Source: Cephalotrichum gorgonifer | Lineage: Eukaryota > Ascomycota > Sordariomycetes > Microascales > Microascaceae | NCBI GenBank assembly: GCA_900312665.1 | Contig: ONZQ02000003.1 | Span: 1,829,823-1,893,822 of the forward strand | DNA length: 64,000 nt | Reading direction: 5' to 3' | Shown: piece after piece, positions 34,801 to 47,551 of the stretch | How the letters are laid out: every line of letters begins with the position of its first letter | Position numbering within the stretch: position 1 is the first letter of the stretch | The notes under the pieces: generated by a model | What the model was told of the DNA's origin: nothing | The model's database searches: none | The model's input: the letters and a program-made list of their open reading frames with translations, nothing else | Translations under genes and position numbers: made by a program

Positions 34801-37800
34801 TCCGCCATAGACCCCACGTCACGCATGCCCAGATCTTTGGCGCAACATAATGGCGCCAGGAGAGGCGCACTGAGATGTGATAAAGCAGTGGTTGGAGATA
34901 TGGCCCTATCAGTCCGAATGGTTCCCTGTTGTGTTGTATTCCCCCCCCCCCTCTCTGCTTGCATCAACTAGTGAAGACGAATATGGGCAGCGCTCCAGTG
35001 TCGATGGGCAACCCTTTTTTTTTTCTTTTTTAGGACGCACAGGCAGGATACCTGCTTTATCGTACTTCATCTTGTCACCAGCTCAGCCTACCGTGGAAAA
35101 TCTCTACCCATTCGGAACCGTTACACGACATGTCAACCGTGAACTGGAGAGATCCTGCGGGTGGCTCGAGTCATCTGCCAGTTCTCGCTACCATGTCTTA
35201 TTGGGCCCGGGAGCCCGGGGGAGGGACACGCCCTGACCGAAAGGGGGCCCAGAGACATCATGTTCTTCTATGGCCCTTAATCGACTCGCCCTGATATGTT
35301 ATTATCTTCCGATATCGATGAAGAGTACGACTGTCGCATTGGCATGAACGCCACCGCGCCACATAGCCTCCCGAATACCGAGAACTGGGCATGTACGCGC
35401 TCTCGGCTGCTCCTTCCCGATAACTAAGGCCTCCAGGGCGAGCCAGGGCCGCAACGGACCCGAAAATCCGGCGAGGTGGAATTGGGGTTTCCAACGCGTT
35501 TGCAACGCTGCGTGTCAAGTCTGTCGTCCACCATGCAGAGAGGAAAGCCTCGGTCGTGGCCCAGCGCCGATGACGTCATTTGGCTGTCCGCGGTTGAGGA
35601 GCACACGGGACGAGCTGCTCGTACAAAGTCATCGCGTACCTGTTCTGTAGGCATTCTCGACGGGTCTCGTGTCGTGTAGAAACAGAATTGACGCAGGCCT
35701 TGACTGACAACGGGACAATGCGCGAACTCAGGGTTTTGGTATATTTGACAAGACATGCCCATCGGCAGCGCGAACGTGTCCCAACTCTCGGCCCATCCAT
35801 CCCTCCATGAACAGCGGCTTTGTAGCCATAGCCGTAGTGCCTAGAGCAGAACATACTCATCCTCGTATTCTCCGATCGGCAATATCGCCACTTAGGTACG
35901 TGTCCGTTTCTCCGAGCGGTAGCCTCCAACGAGATTTCGGTCCTCGTCGCCTCGCCACCGCGTTACTTTTTCTGTATCCGAAGCACCGAGCTCCGTGCTT
36001 AGGGGGATACAAGTATGGGCACTCGTGCTTCTGCATCAGCTGATTACTTCCCCTAAAAGTGCCTACGGTAGCCGGGTGTCGTTATTACCCGAGTTCTGAT
36101 ATGTGAATGCTCCGGCTTGGATTGGGAAGGGGGGGTTGGGGTGGTTGCGACGACTGCACGCACGGGCATTGAAGGAATGAGTTCGAAGCTAAGATGCTAA
36201 CACGATTTCTGCGCCGGCGCTATGCTCCGGACACACCCACCCCGGCCTCGTTAGTGACCGCGGTGCCGGGCAGGGAAACACGGCATTCGAGCGCGTATGA
36301 CGTACGAATCCGGGATCGCTTTACCTATATCGTGGCATTGATTCCCAACACTAGCGTTGTAGGCGCTTCCTCACACGCTCGTACGAAGAAAGTAGCCAAC
36401 CTCTCAACGGCAAATCGCGGACGGGGATGGCCCACTAGTGGGGATGGCGCGCCATGCACTCTAGCTCCGGGCTGAAAAAGACGTGCAGGTGCGTTCTACG
36501 CGCTTGGCTGATGATGTGCTTCTGCACGCGTGGTTGGGGCATAGCTCGCAGGAAATCGTCTTGCGGATATCGACCATCGGAGACCGACCGATGCCGGTCC
36601 TTAGTAACGTAGTTTCCTGGTTTAGAACGTAATACCGTGCCGCATCGGGCCGCATCGAGGTCCTTTCATGTTTCCGTCTGACTGACTTATTAATCACCTC
36701 GCAACGACGTGACATTCTGGTTTGGGAAACGAGACCATTATTATTAGTATTAGTGGTGTGTTACACACTCGTCCTGGTTCTGCCCGCGTTGGAATCTTCT
36801 CCCAAAAAGCACATATGCCGCTTTGCTTATTTTACTGGGAGCCCACAACACTTCCCGGACATATTTACTCGTGCGGGCGTACTAGCACCATGCATGTTGC
36901 ATTTGATCGTTTCGACTTCGGTCATCCGGCCGGGGGGGCGGGGAAGGGGGAGATGGCAGGAGGTTGGTTACTTCGGGCAGAAACGCCTTGGACTGCCAAA
37001 GGTTTGCAGTCCATTTTATTTTTGCTGGAAGGACTAAATGGGCAGTGAGAAAGTATCCGTCAGAAGCCCCCGCCCCCCGCCCCGCTGATCTACGAGCTAC
37101 CGATGCGAGCATTGCGCGGAAGGAGACTTGGGTTGCGTGGCATCCAAGGAGAGATCGGCCGGGCTGAATTTCCACCCGGATTCCCTGGCCTCAATTTTCC
37201 TGCTTGTTATCTCTATCAGGCTCGTAGGAAACCATGCTGTACAGGTCCCATGTCGTCAAGTATCTGCTCAAACTAACCTCGAATGCCTCCTGGTTCTTGT
37301 TCTCACAGGAGTGTCCAGGCGCGGCATCACGGGTCAAGTTTGGTGTAAGTTCGCAGTCTTTCTGCCTACCCTTCATTCAGCCACGCATACTGGAGGCTGC
37401 TAAGCCAGTACGGGCTAGAATAGGTCTCCTGAGATCTATCTCATGGGGCGGCTGGTGATATGTGTCGAAGTGCCTTTTCCGAGACAATACGACGACTGTG
37501 ATGTCTCTGATCCAAGTTGGAGATAAAAATGACTTTTCCAAGACAGAAAGAAGAAGGCGGGAAGGTACACCTCTTGAAGAGGGGCGAGAATCCCCCTCAA
37601 GAACTTGGTTTCCCTTGCTATAGATTCTTCAATTCATGGGAAGCTGCGATCTCTTTGCCCTAAAATTGGAAAGTGCCCCCCATCATCACCATCGACAGCG
37701 TTGCGCTCCTCAGGCTCTTCCTTCCTCGTCCGATAACTTCCTTTTTTGTTTTCGTCGCCGCATTTTCTTCTTCCATTTAGTCCCATCCCCTTTGAACACT

Positions 37801-38352
37801 TCCAGTCCAACTACTCAGCGAGACTTGGCGGCAAGAAACGCTCCTACGGAGCCTCACCACTACTCAAGCTAGACCACCATTTCTCCCATATACCAGAGCG
37901 TCAGAGAAGCAATCTGGCGGAGTATCGAGACCAGGAGTGATACTATACGGGACGAACAAAAAGAGAGAAGCCACGACCAGCATTTCACCCACATACTCAC
38001 CTGAACGCGTTCGGCCGAGCTGAGAGTCCAACCTCAGCCCATACCCTTCCCAAAAGGAGCTCAAGCCACCGAATGAGACACGAATCTCCGTTCTTCCTAA
38101 CCCGACAAAGAGAATACTCGCATACGTATCTTCCATCTGGATCTACCCCGCTGCCCAAGAGTCCTTGCGCACCGTAACAACCGGCTAAAGCGCGTCCGAC
38201 CTCGATCGGTTCTCCCACCCAAACAGGCCCGACTTGCGCACTTCGTCTTCCATCCTCATTCTTGTTTTCGAGACACTCTACTGTCCCTCTCATTTCTGTT
38301 TCTCACACACTACCTCCGGGTTATGGATGTCTTCCACGCCCTGTCCTAAGCC
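31859..38352. other. Gene-free interval, 6.5 kb
   Basis: No recognisable gene, RNA gene or mobile element. All ORFs are under about 190 codons, conflict in frame and lack domains. Scattered GTAC motifs occur (for example GTACCCGTAC at 34687-34696, and near 33360). C and T runs sit near 33561-33600. The last 0.6 kb (about 37700-38350) is C/T-rich and probably the promoter and leader of the kinase gene. Confidence 0.5.
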
Positions 38353-41300
38353 ATGCCCTTGAATCCTCCCTCAGGGTCGGCCGGCCATCCGGGCCGAGCT
38401 CCACTCCTAGACGTGACGAACCGCCTTAACAATGAATCTCTACAGCATTTGCATGACCAGATCAAACGCAAGTCATACAGGGCCCCCGAAGTGGCCGCTC
38501 TCCTAGGCGAGGGCCCAGTCAGCGCCCACCAACGAAACGCGGCTGCTCGCCGCTCCGCCGTCGAGACCCCGGTTCGGAAAAAGCGAGAATCAACGGTTTA
38601 TTATCACTCGATACCCGAAGAGACTGCCGCGGATCTGCGCGAGGAATCTGCCAACCGGAATACCAATGCGACAGCCTTCAACTCCCGCAGCCAGGAAGGG
38701 TATAAGACACATATCGGGCCCTGGCAGCTGGGAAAGACTTTGGGCCAGGGATCCAGCGGAATGGTTCGTCTTTGTCGCCACCGCGTTACCCACGAGCTCG
38801 CTGCCGTGAAGATTGTAGCCAAGAACTCCTCCCAGCTCGTTCAGGCAGGCAGTCTTAGATCCATAGACCGCTCGGACAACAGAATGCCAGAGCGGATAAA
38901 GGGGGAAATGCGCATCCCCATGGCCATTGAGAGAGAAGTGGCCATCCTGAAGCTCATTCAGCATCCGAACATCATGAAGCTCTGGGATATCTGGGAGAAC
39001 CGGAAGGAAATGTAAGTCCGGACAGGTAGTCCCCTACTTTCCTCCCAACCAAGCATTCCCTTCCCATCAATATCTGAAAGGCTTATCCATGCTAACGGTT
39101 TTGGGTAGTTATCTTGTCCTCGAGTATGTTGACCATGGTGATTTGTTCTCGTATATCATGCGAAACGGGCGCCTGTCCGAAGAGGGCACCATGCATTTCT
39201 TCCGGCAGATCATGAGTGCCATGTCGTACTGCCATGCGTTCAACATATGCCACCGTGATCTCAAGCCCGAGAACATCCTCCTCACGTCAGATAGCCAGGT
39301 GAAAATTGCCGACTTTAGAATGGCGGCATTGCACCAAACCTCGGGACACCGTCTCCACACGGCTTGTGGCAGTCCTCACTACGCGGCTCCAGAGCTTCTC
39401 AGCGGGAAGAAGTACATGGGCGACAAGGCCGACATCTGGAGCATGGGGGTAATCCTCTACGCCATGCTCGCCGCGTGCCTACCATTTGACGACCCGGATT
39501 TGGTCTCGATGATGGAGACGGTGAAGCGTGGGGAGTACGACATGCCTGAATTCCTCAGCCTGGAGGTCAAGGACCTCATCAGGCGTATCCTCCAGGTCAA
39601 CCCAGACCGACGGATCTCGATGAAGGACATGTGGCGCCATCCACTCCTCCAAAAGTATGACTACATGGACGACTACCAGCCCGATAATAAACAGCCAACC
39701 GACGTCCGGAAGGAGTTTCAATACAGGCCCTTCAGGGCCGAAGAGATTGATTCTCAACTTGTGCGCCAACTGCGCTCGCTGTGGCATTCGTTCTCGGAGC
39801 ACGAGCTCAAAGTGGCACTGATGAGCGACGAGTGAGTACCGCTCCCATCATGAAATGAAGGCCAATCCGGTGCGAGAGGGGGCTTGTAGCTAACGTTAAG
39901 ACAGAGAAAACGATCAGAAGATCTTTTACTGGCTCCTTCAAAAATACCGCGAGCGGCAGCTCGAAAATTTCAATCCGGAGGTCGCGCACTCCCGAAGTGA
40001 CTACCACCACTTGAAGCCTTCTGGCTGGAAGGAGCGTAGGACTACTCGCGAGTTCACCAGCCAGGGGAATGGCTTCCGCAAGAGTATATCCCGTTTCACG
40101 GTCATTTCTCGCGTTGCCGAGATTGAGGCCGCGGCTCATAGTTATGATAACTCTACTAAGCCACCCTTGAAGCGGACCAATTCTCAAGTTGGGAGTGCCA
40201 AAGTTGCAGTATATCGACCACAAAACGATACGCCACGTCGACACACAACCTATGTGACGCCAAACACCCGAGCCTACCGTGATTCAGTGCGATCTATTTC
40301 CGCCATCACCCAAGCTCGTATGAAGCAGAAGCGAGCTACCATGATGGCCAGCATACATGGGACGGGAAGCACCCTGAATTCCATTGGAAACAGCAGTGGC
40401 CGGCAGGGGAGCCCATATGTACGCAACGCCAAGGTACGCCGTAGGCGAGGAGTCGACTTTTCCCAGGTCAGAGCTCACACACCACGGAGCAATGATCGTG
40501 CCTCGTCCCGGTGGAATGTTCGGGGGGGCTCGGTCTACTTAGAGCCAGAGCCCGGAACTCCTCGGCCGGACTCCGGCGTGCTACCCCCGGGGGGGAAGCG
40601 TTCGTCAAGCAAGAAGACCATCAAGAAAACGCCGGCAGTTCCCAACATTGTGAAGCACCGCGGTCCTGAGCCGATCTCTGGCGAGGAAATCCGGAAATTT
40701 AGCAGCAGTCTCGCCAAGGACTGCGATGAGGCGTTTGGGAGTCCTCTCGTCGGTACTGCACAGTCCGTACAAGGCTCCCTAAGGAGTAGCCCTCAGAAGT
40801 TGAGAGACTCGACTCCGATCACCTACGGACTTGGCTCGTCTCCTTTGTCGAACCTAATTCTCCCTCCGCAAGACTGCCAAACGTGGCAAAACCGCCCGTT
40901 GCCCCCCTTGCCACCGGTCAGCGAGAAGTCCACACCTTCGTCGCCGGAATGCCCCCAGGCCAAGGACAAATGTGGATATGCAGGGGATGCGACGAGAGAG
41001 CCTATCGAGGGACAAGACGGCCCAGGTGAAAAGATTGTGAGGCAGCCAACTCGCCTCTCGATGCCGATTCTAAACTTCAACGATGACCGGCGAGTTACGT
41101 CGGCTCCGTCTAGACCGTCCGATGAGAAAAAAACGACTTCATTGCTCCAGGGTAAGGGCGAGAAGAAGGGGCATAGCATGGTGATTCTGAACGACGACCA
41201 GGACAGGGGTCGGATTGTTTCTGCCCCCTCTGGGTACATGCTCCCGTCAGCTGAAGATCAGAAAGGATTCCGGTACCTCTCCCACGCAGGCAACACAATC

Positions 41301-42391
41301 AGGGTCATTGAATCGCCGCCGGGACCCTTGCGAACACGTGCCCTCCTTGATACCGGAAATGGGACCCGGATGGACCCACGTGGGCACAGGAAACACGCGA
41401 GCACTTCCAGCCAAGAGAGTGCTGGGAAGAGCACGGAGAAGCGAAAGTCCTGGTTCAAGAGAGTTTCAAAAGAGAGCGCGGGGGACAACTCGGCCGGTCT
41501 GCGGAATACTGATAACTTGAATGAACATCAAGGTGAAGCGCGGGGTCCTCCTGTGATCAAGGTGACAGAACTTTCTCCACGCCCGGGCTCGAGCGAGTCT
41601 AGTGCGCAGTCGCCTCCCCCCACGAAGAAAAGAAAGTTTGGGCTTCTCTTCTGGAAGTCGGGCAGGCGGGAAACAAATATGTCGATTAATGCGGGTAAGT
41701 CATGAACCCCAGATCCGCGATGATATTAGCTGGACCGTACCTACACAATCCATACTGGACACTACTAATGGACAATGGACCCAGGGCCCGAGAACGACGA
41801 GTCGCCTTTACTCGGAGCGCATAAGAGGGAGGATTCTGGGGCCAATGGCAGAGAATCTCTACTCAGCTGTAACACCGTGGAGGTCGTGGCGCAGCGCAAT
41901 ATTGCCGTGCATCACAACTGGATCGGGCGGATCTTCCGCGTCAAGCCGGCGACGGCGCACCTGTGCTTCACCATCTCGCGGAAGAGGGCACGACAAGAGA
42001 TCACGCTGATCCTCCGAGAGTGGCGCAAGTACGGGGTGCGAGATATCCAGGTCGATAGGCAACGGAATATTGTGTTTGCGCGAGTCGGGCCCCGAAATTG
42101 TGAGTTAAATCGTTCCTGTCCGGTTGGGTAGGTAAGGGGGCGCATGCATGCTGACGGAGTTTGTCGGTAGATCTTGGGATGAAGGAAGTGGCCTTCGCGG
42201 TTGAGGTTATGACGGTGATCGAGCACGGAAATCCCGGGGCGCTTAGCCTCGCGCGGTTCACACAGGAGAGAGGGGCGGCGAGCAGTCTCCATCGGGTCGT
42301 CAGCACTACGAGGGAGGTATTTGGAGCTAGGAGGATTCTCGTGGCGGATAAGCAGAAGGCGAAGATGATGATCAAGACGCTGAACTCGTGA
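38353..42391 (+). CDS. Gin4/Hsl1/Cdr2-family serine/threonine kinase with DFG altered to DFR
   Basis: Five exons: 38353-39011, 39109-39831, 39905-41694, 41785-42099 and 42171-42391, giving 1235 residues. Kinase domain about 123-398: glycine loop GQGSSGMV (131-138), AAVK with K153, helix-C Glu near E195, HRDLKPEN (268-275), APE (313-315) and GVILYAMLAACLPFDDPD. This is the Nim1-related group (yeast Hsl1, Gin4 and Kcc4; fission yeast Cdr2) that sits at the septum/cortex, restrains Wee1 and organises septins. The middle (about 480-1050) is basic, Ser/Pro-rich and disordered. The C-terminus (VHHNWIGRIFRVKPATAHLC through KMMIKTLNS) resembles a KA1-like lipid-binding domain. Position 288-290 reads D-F-R (codon AGA at 39317-39319) where nearly all active kinases have D-F-G; everything else for catalysis is present. 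Exact paralogue not assignable. Confidence 0.9.
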
Positions 42392-45300
42392 GAGTCTCAG
42401 GAGGGTTTCTCGCGGTGGGATCCGTCGTTCGCATTGGCGGCGGGTATGTATCTGCCGAATCCATATTCACGTTTGGTATACTGACGAGGGACGACAGACT
42501 CTCTACACGGCAGAATCGGCTATCGTCCCGCTTCTGATTTTCGGGGCGCTGTAAATTATGTACAAGTACAGTACTTGTTTCACGCTCGACTTTTCTGCCC
42601 GGGGCAGACTGGGTTCGGGTTTTGGGAGGGGGGGAAGCGCTACGAGACCAGCAGAAGTTGTATGACTTGATGACTAGATGACTTGACGTGCTTGGTTTTA
42701 CGAAGGAAGGAACCTTTCGATGTGGCAGTTGGCATAGTGTGACTATGACTTATCGAGGGAGGGACGAGAGTATGACTGATTGAGGGAGGGAGGTCGAGGA
42801 AGGAGGAAGAAAAGACATGTCGGGGCTGCTCGAGGTGGAGAGAGGGGGGAGGTGAGGAAAGGAGACAGGCATGTATGGGCGGAATCGGGGTTCAGGTGTT
42901 CAGGTACTTCTAGTTGACTGTTCGGGCATCAGATAGGTAATAAATACTGTTACAATCATGGTTGCTGACGCTTCATCTCTTGTTTCAACACTCCCCGGCA
43001 AGAGGAAGGGCATATGGCCGAGCAGGCAAAAGATAGGACGAAAGAGGACAAGGACGTAACTCACAGCTCTACCCGTTACCTTTACTAGTGAGGGTCATGA
43101 GATTGACGCTGCAAGCTACAGATAACCGTGAAGGCCACAGTCATCTCTAAGGAAGGAACGTGGGCAAGGTGATTGATTGAATGGTGCCTCGGAACTGGAA
43201 CTGGTGTGTTTCGCCCCGGCTGTTTGTCGACTCAGAGACCGAGTGCAGTCCGAGGGCCACGCCCGCCACACGGACTCTACTTGCTGTTCTACGAGAGAGT
43301 TACTCATCGCCGTCACACCATGGCCGAAAGAGCTGGTGACGTACGCACGGTCCGGGAACTATCGGCTTGGAAAACGGTGCGAGTAGCTTTTTTTTTTGGC
43401 GCTTCCTCTTCCCCCATGGGGTTGTTAACACTACATACACTACGGGACCGAATTGTGATGTTCCCCGCGCCGAGTCCCGGCGGGGAGCGTGATGCCGAGG
43501 TTGGAGCTCGGTCGGGGGGAACTAACGGCATGGGTGTGACTTACCGTCCGACCCCCGATCCGGTCTAACCAACCCATCCCCCCCTTTGAACAAGACAAGT
43601 TTACGCTGGGGGGGGGAATAAGGATTGCTCATTTACGAGGAGTGGTGACGGGAGAGAAAAAAGGAAACACTATCATGTTCATTCATCTGGGTTCGACCAC
43701 CGAATTCATTTTTTGGGGAGAAGGGGAGGGGCGGATTCTGGAAGCTCTGGGTGTCGTCTCCGTGTCGTTCGTTTCCTCGGTCTGGGCTGGCATGGTCGTT
43801 GGATGTGGTCGGCAGCGGGTAGTCATGACGCAACACGTGGGAGGAGCACTCAATTCCAATTCAAACCCCCCCCCCGGACCGGTTTCGGGCCGCCGGAGGG
43901 ACCAGCGGGTGGGCGGGTGTGGCGAACGATGAGAACGCTCTGCAAGCCAAGTACCGAGCTTTTTAAGGTTTCTGCAAGTACTTTGAAGGTGGGTGTGCCG
44001 AGGTGGAGCATACCAAGGCAAATGTGACTCCCTAAAAATACGGTAAAAGGAAAGAAGAAAAAAGCTGTCCTAGGATATTTAGCAAAACTGCCCGTCATTG
44101 TTTTAATTAGTCGCAGGGGTTCGTGAGATGGAAAACGGGAGAGCAAATACCCCAGATAACATATACAGCGTTGGACTCTTCGTTCCCGGACGCGTGCTTG
44201 TGTGCGGCGTGTTCGTAGCGCCGCAGAGCCGTGGGGCCGAGAGCCGGGGGAGTGGTACTTACTTCATGTTACCTTGTACATTACAAAAATAAGTCGTTAC
44301 GAGGGCCAGGGAACGCCGCGGCCGGAACCACGCGGAGCACATGTCAGATCGGAGATGCTTGTGGGGTGGGGGGGAAATGGGAAGGAGCGAACCATCCTAA
44401 CCCGGCTCGAACCGCGCGCCATAATATCACGAGCAATTGGAGGGGGTGGTACTTCCCAATACAAACAGAACCCGGCAAGAGTCAAGACCCCTCCTTTTCT
44501 AGGGCGTGGAGAAATAATATGTTTGCTCCTCCGGGATCTGGTAACGGGTGCCCTATGATTCGTTCTAGGAAGCTTTGATTCTTCTCTAGATTCCCTCCTC
44601 CGTCACCGGCGGGGGAACGAACTTCTATGACGAAGGTGGGTGTGTCAAGATATGTACAGGCACGAGAATCCATCGGGGATGAGCGAACGACGAAGTATTC
44701 GAGTCATCAAGATCTTATCCAGCGAATAGCGGAGCTTGGATTGGTAGATGTCTCTCGCTCTAGTTCGGATAAGAGCGACGTAGTGGGGAGGGTGTGGGGA
44801 CCGTGCTGTGGGCCGGGGATAAGGAAATACCATAGATAGCTTGGGAGTGGGATCAGATGGAAAGCTCGTACGCCGAAGGTACCCTCGATCTCGCGAATGG
44901 GAAGCTCGTGAAAGGGTACTATGGGGAAGGAGCAAGCAACGCTAACCGAGCTATTGATGAGTGAGGTATCGAATAGTTCTTTTTGTACCCGCCGGTCACC
45001 GGTCACCACGGTCAAGGACGGGCGGAAGCTTGCGCCTGTTTCCATTCTCCATTTTATAACCGCCGAGAAGCTTACTCGTCCACCTCGGCCCAAATCCCTA
45101 TTTACTCCCGTATCGTATCTTCTCTTCCCTCGGCGTCATCGTCACAAACCATTCTCCCTACTTCCCCCGCCTTCATCCCCCCCTCCAAATACACACACTG
45201 GATAAATCGAGGGACCAATTGTAAACAAAAGTTGAAGCTCCTGTGATAAACAAGCCGCCTGGAATCCAATTCCGATCTTTATCTCTATCTCGCCCGTCTT

Positions 45301-45424
45301 ATACCCCACCACCGCCTCCACCTCGCCCCTCACCGACGGAGGGAGAGCAAAAAAACACATCCATTGCAATCCGTCCACGAGAACGAAGACAGAAAGCAAG
45401 AACAAAAAAAATCAGCTAGCGAAA
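42392..45424. other. Gene-free interval, 3 kb, with the malate synthase promoter
   Basis: Kinase 3' flank (A/G-rich, 42600-42900), then mixed sequence with G runs (43609-43616) and no credible gene. The final 0.4 kb is C/A-rich and leads into the ATG at 45425. At 44992-45007 CCGGTCA is repeated in tandem (CCGGTCACCGGTCACC), a possible binding site upstream of a glyoxylate-cycle gene, but no factor can be assigned. Confidence 0.5.
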
Positions 45425-47551
45425 ATGGCCTCCACGGAATCCATCCTCCAGGGCGTCAACGTCCTGGGCCAGATCCAGCAACACCAGCGCCACATCCTCA
45501 CCCCGGAGGCCCTCGCCTTCCTGGCACTCCTCCACCGCTCCTTCGACGGCCGCCGCAAGGAGCTCCTCGAGCGCCGCAAGATCCGCCAGGCCGAGCTCGA
45601 CCGCGGCGCTGTGCCCGACTTCCTCCCCGAGACGAGGCAGATCCGCGAGGACCCCACATGGAAGGGCGCGCCGCCCGCGCCCGGCCTCGCGGATAGGAGG
45701 GTCGAGATCACGGGGCCGACGGACAGGAAGATGATTGTTAACGCGCTGAACTCGGACGTTTGGACTTACATGGCCGACCTCGAGGGTATACTTCATTGCC
45801 CTCCTCTTGAAACCTGAACCTGAACGCCTGCTGACACCAATCCCCACAGACTCCAGCGCCCCGACGTGGGAGAACATGCTCGGCGGCCAGGTCAACCTCT
45901 ACGACGCCGTCCGCCGCCAGATCGACTTCAAGATAGGCCAGAAGGAGTACAAGCTCCGCACCGACCGGCCGCTCCCCACGCTCATCGTGCGCCCGCGCGG
46001 CTGGCACCTCGTCGAGAAGCACGTCACCGTCGACGGCGAGCCCATGTCGGCCTCCCTCTTCGACTTCGGCCTGTACTTCTTCCACAACGCCGCCGAGGCC
46101 GTCAAGCGCGGCTTCGGCCCCTACTTCTACCTCCCCAAGATGGAGTCCCACCTCGAGGCCCGCCTCTGGAATGACGCCTTCAACCTGGCCCAGGACTTCA
46201 TCGGCATGCGGAGGGGCACCATCCGCGGCACCGTGCTGATCGAGACCATCCTCGCCGCCTTCGAGATGGACGAGATCATCTACGAGCTGAGGGACCACTC
46301 GTCCGGCCTGAACTGCGGCCGCTGGGACTACATCTTCAGCGTCATCAAGAAGTTCAGGCAGAACTCCAACTTCGTGCTGCCCGACCGCAAGTCCGTCACC
46401 ATGACTGTGCCCTTCATGGACGCATATGTGAGCAGGAGATCGCCCCCAACCCCTTGATTGCCTTCCTAGCGGGGGTTTGAACTGACACTGTCGACTTTTC
46501 TCAGGTTAAACTCCTCATCCAGACGTGCCACAAGCGTGGGGTCCACGCCATGGGTGGCATGGCAGCCCAGATCCCCATCAAGGACGACAAGGCCGCAAAC
46601 GACAAGGCCATGGAGGGTGTCCGTGCCGACAAGCTCCGCGAGGTCCGCGCGGGTCACGACGGGTAAGGAAACCGCAANNNNNNNNNNNNNNNNNNNNTTT
46701 TCACCTTCCTACAGGCTGCCGATATTAGCGCAAGAATCGAAAAACTAACGAGAGTGCGTGAAGAACCTGGGTTGCGCACCCCGCTCTGGCGAAGATCGCG
46801 TCGGACGTTTTCAACAAGCACATGCCCACGCCCAACCAGCTCTTCGTCCGCCGCGAGGAGGTCAACATCACGGCTAACGACCTAGTCAACATGAACGTCC
46901 CGGGCAGCATCACCGAGGAGGGCATCAGGAAGAACCTCGAGATCGGCCTCGGGTACATGGAGGCCTGGATCAGGGGCGTCGGCTGTGTCCCGATCAACTA
47001 CCTAATGTACGTCTCTCGCGCGAGAGCCCCGCCCATGACCTAGAACCCAAATCCCCAACCCCCTAGGAGTAAGTGACGCACACCAGTACTGACACCAAAC
47101 GCAGGGAGGACGCCGCGACGGCCGAGGTCTCCCGCTCACAGCTCTGGCAGTGGGTCCGCCACTCCGTCACCACCGCCGAGGGCAAGCGTGTCGACAAGGC
47201 CTACGCGCTGAAGCTGCTCGCCGAGAGCGCCGACGAACTGGCCGCCAAGGCGCCCAAGGGCAACAAGTTCCGCCTCGCGGCGCAGTACTTCGCGGGGCAG
47301 GTCACGGGCGAGGACTATGCCGATTTCCTAACAACGTGAGTCTTTCTCTTTCACTTTCTTTCCCTTTCTCCGTTGTCCCTCTTTTCTCCTCTTCGGACTG
47401 TCTTCTCTTCTCAGAGGGGGGCGGCGACTTGGGTGGAAGAAAAAAAAAGGGGTGGAGGTTAAAGAAGTTGCCTAGTACTAACGGAGACACCAGGCTCTTG
47501 TACGATGAGATCACGGCGGTTGGGAGCGCCCAAGCTGCGTCGAAGCTTTAG
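45425..47551 (+). CDS. acu-9: Malate synthase, peroxisomal/glyoxysomal
   Basis: Six exons: 45425-45785, 45850-46427, 46505-46662, 46764-47006, 47105-47335 and 47494-47551, giving 542 residues, the usual fungal length. It condenses acetyl-CoA with glyoxylate to malate in the glyoxylate cycle, needed for growth on acetate or fatty acids. The malate synthase signature RDHSSGLNCGRWDYIF is intact (about 270-286), as are IVRPRGWHLVEKHV, DGTWVAHPAL and AEVSRSQLWQWVRH. The C-terminus is SKL, a type 1 peroxisomal targeting signal. Intron 3 (46663-46763) contains a 20-N assembly gap, but the exons on both sides join in frame (GG|A ACC TGG), so the protein is complete. The symbol follows Neurospora; Aspergillus calls it acuE. 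Confidence 0.97.
46678..46697. other. Assembly gap (20 N)
   Basis: A run of 20 N inside intron 3 of the malate synthase gene. Its true size is unknown. Coding sequence on either side is intact. Confidence 0.99.
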
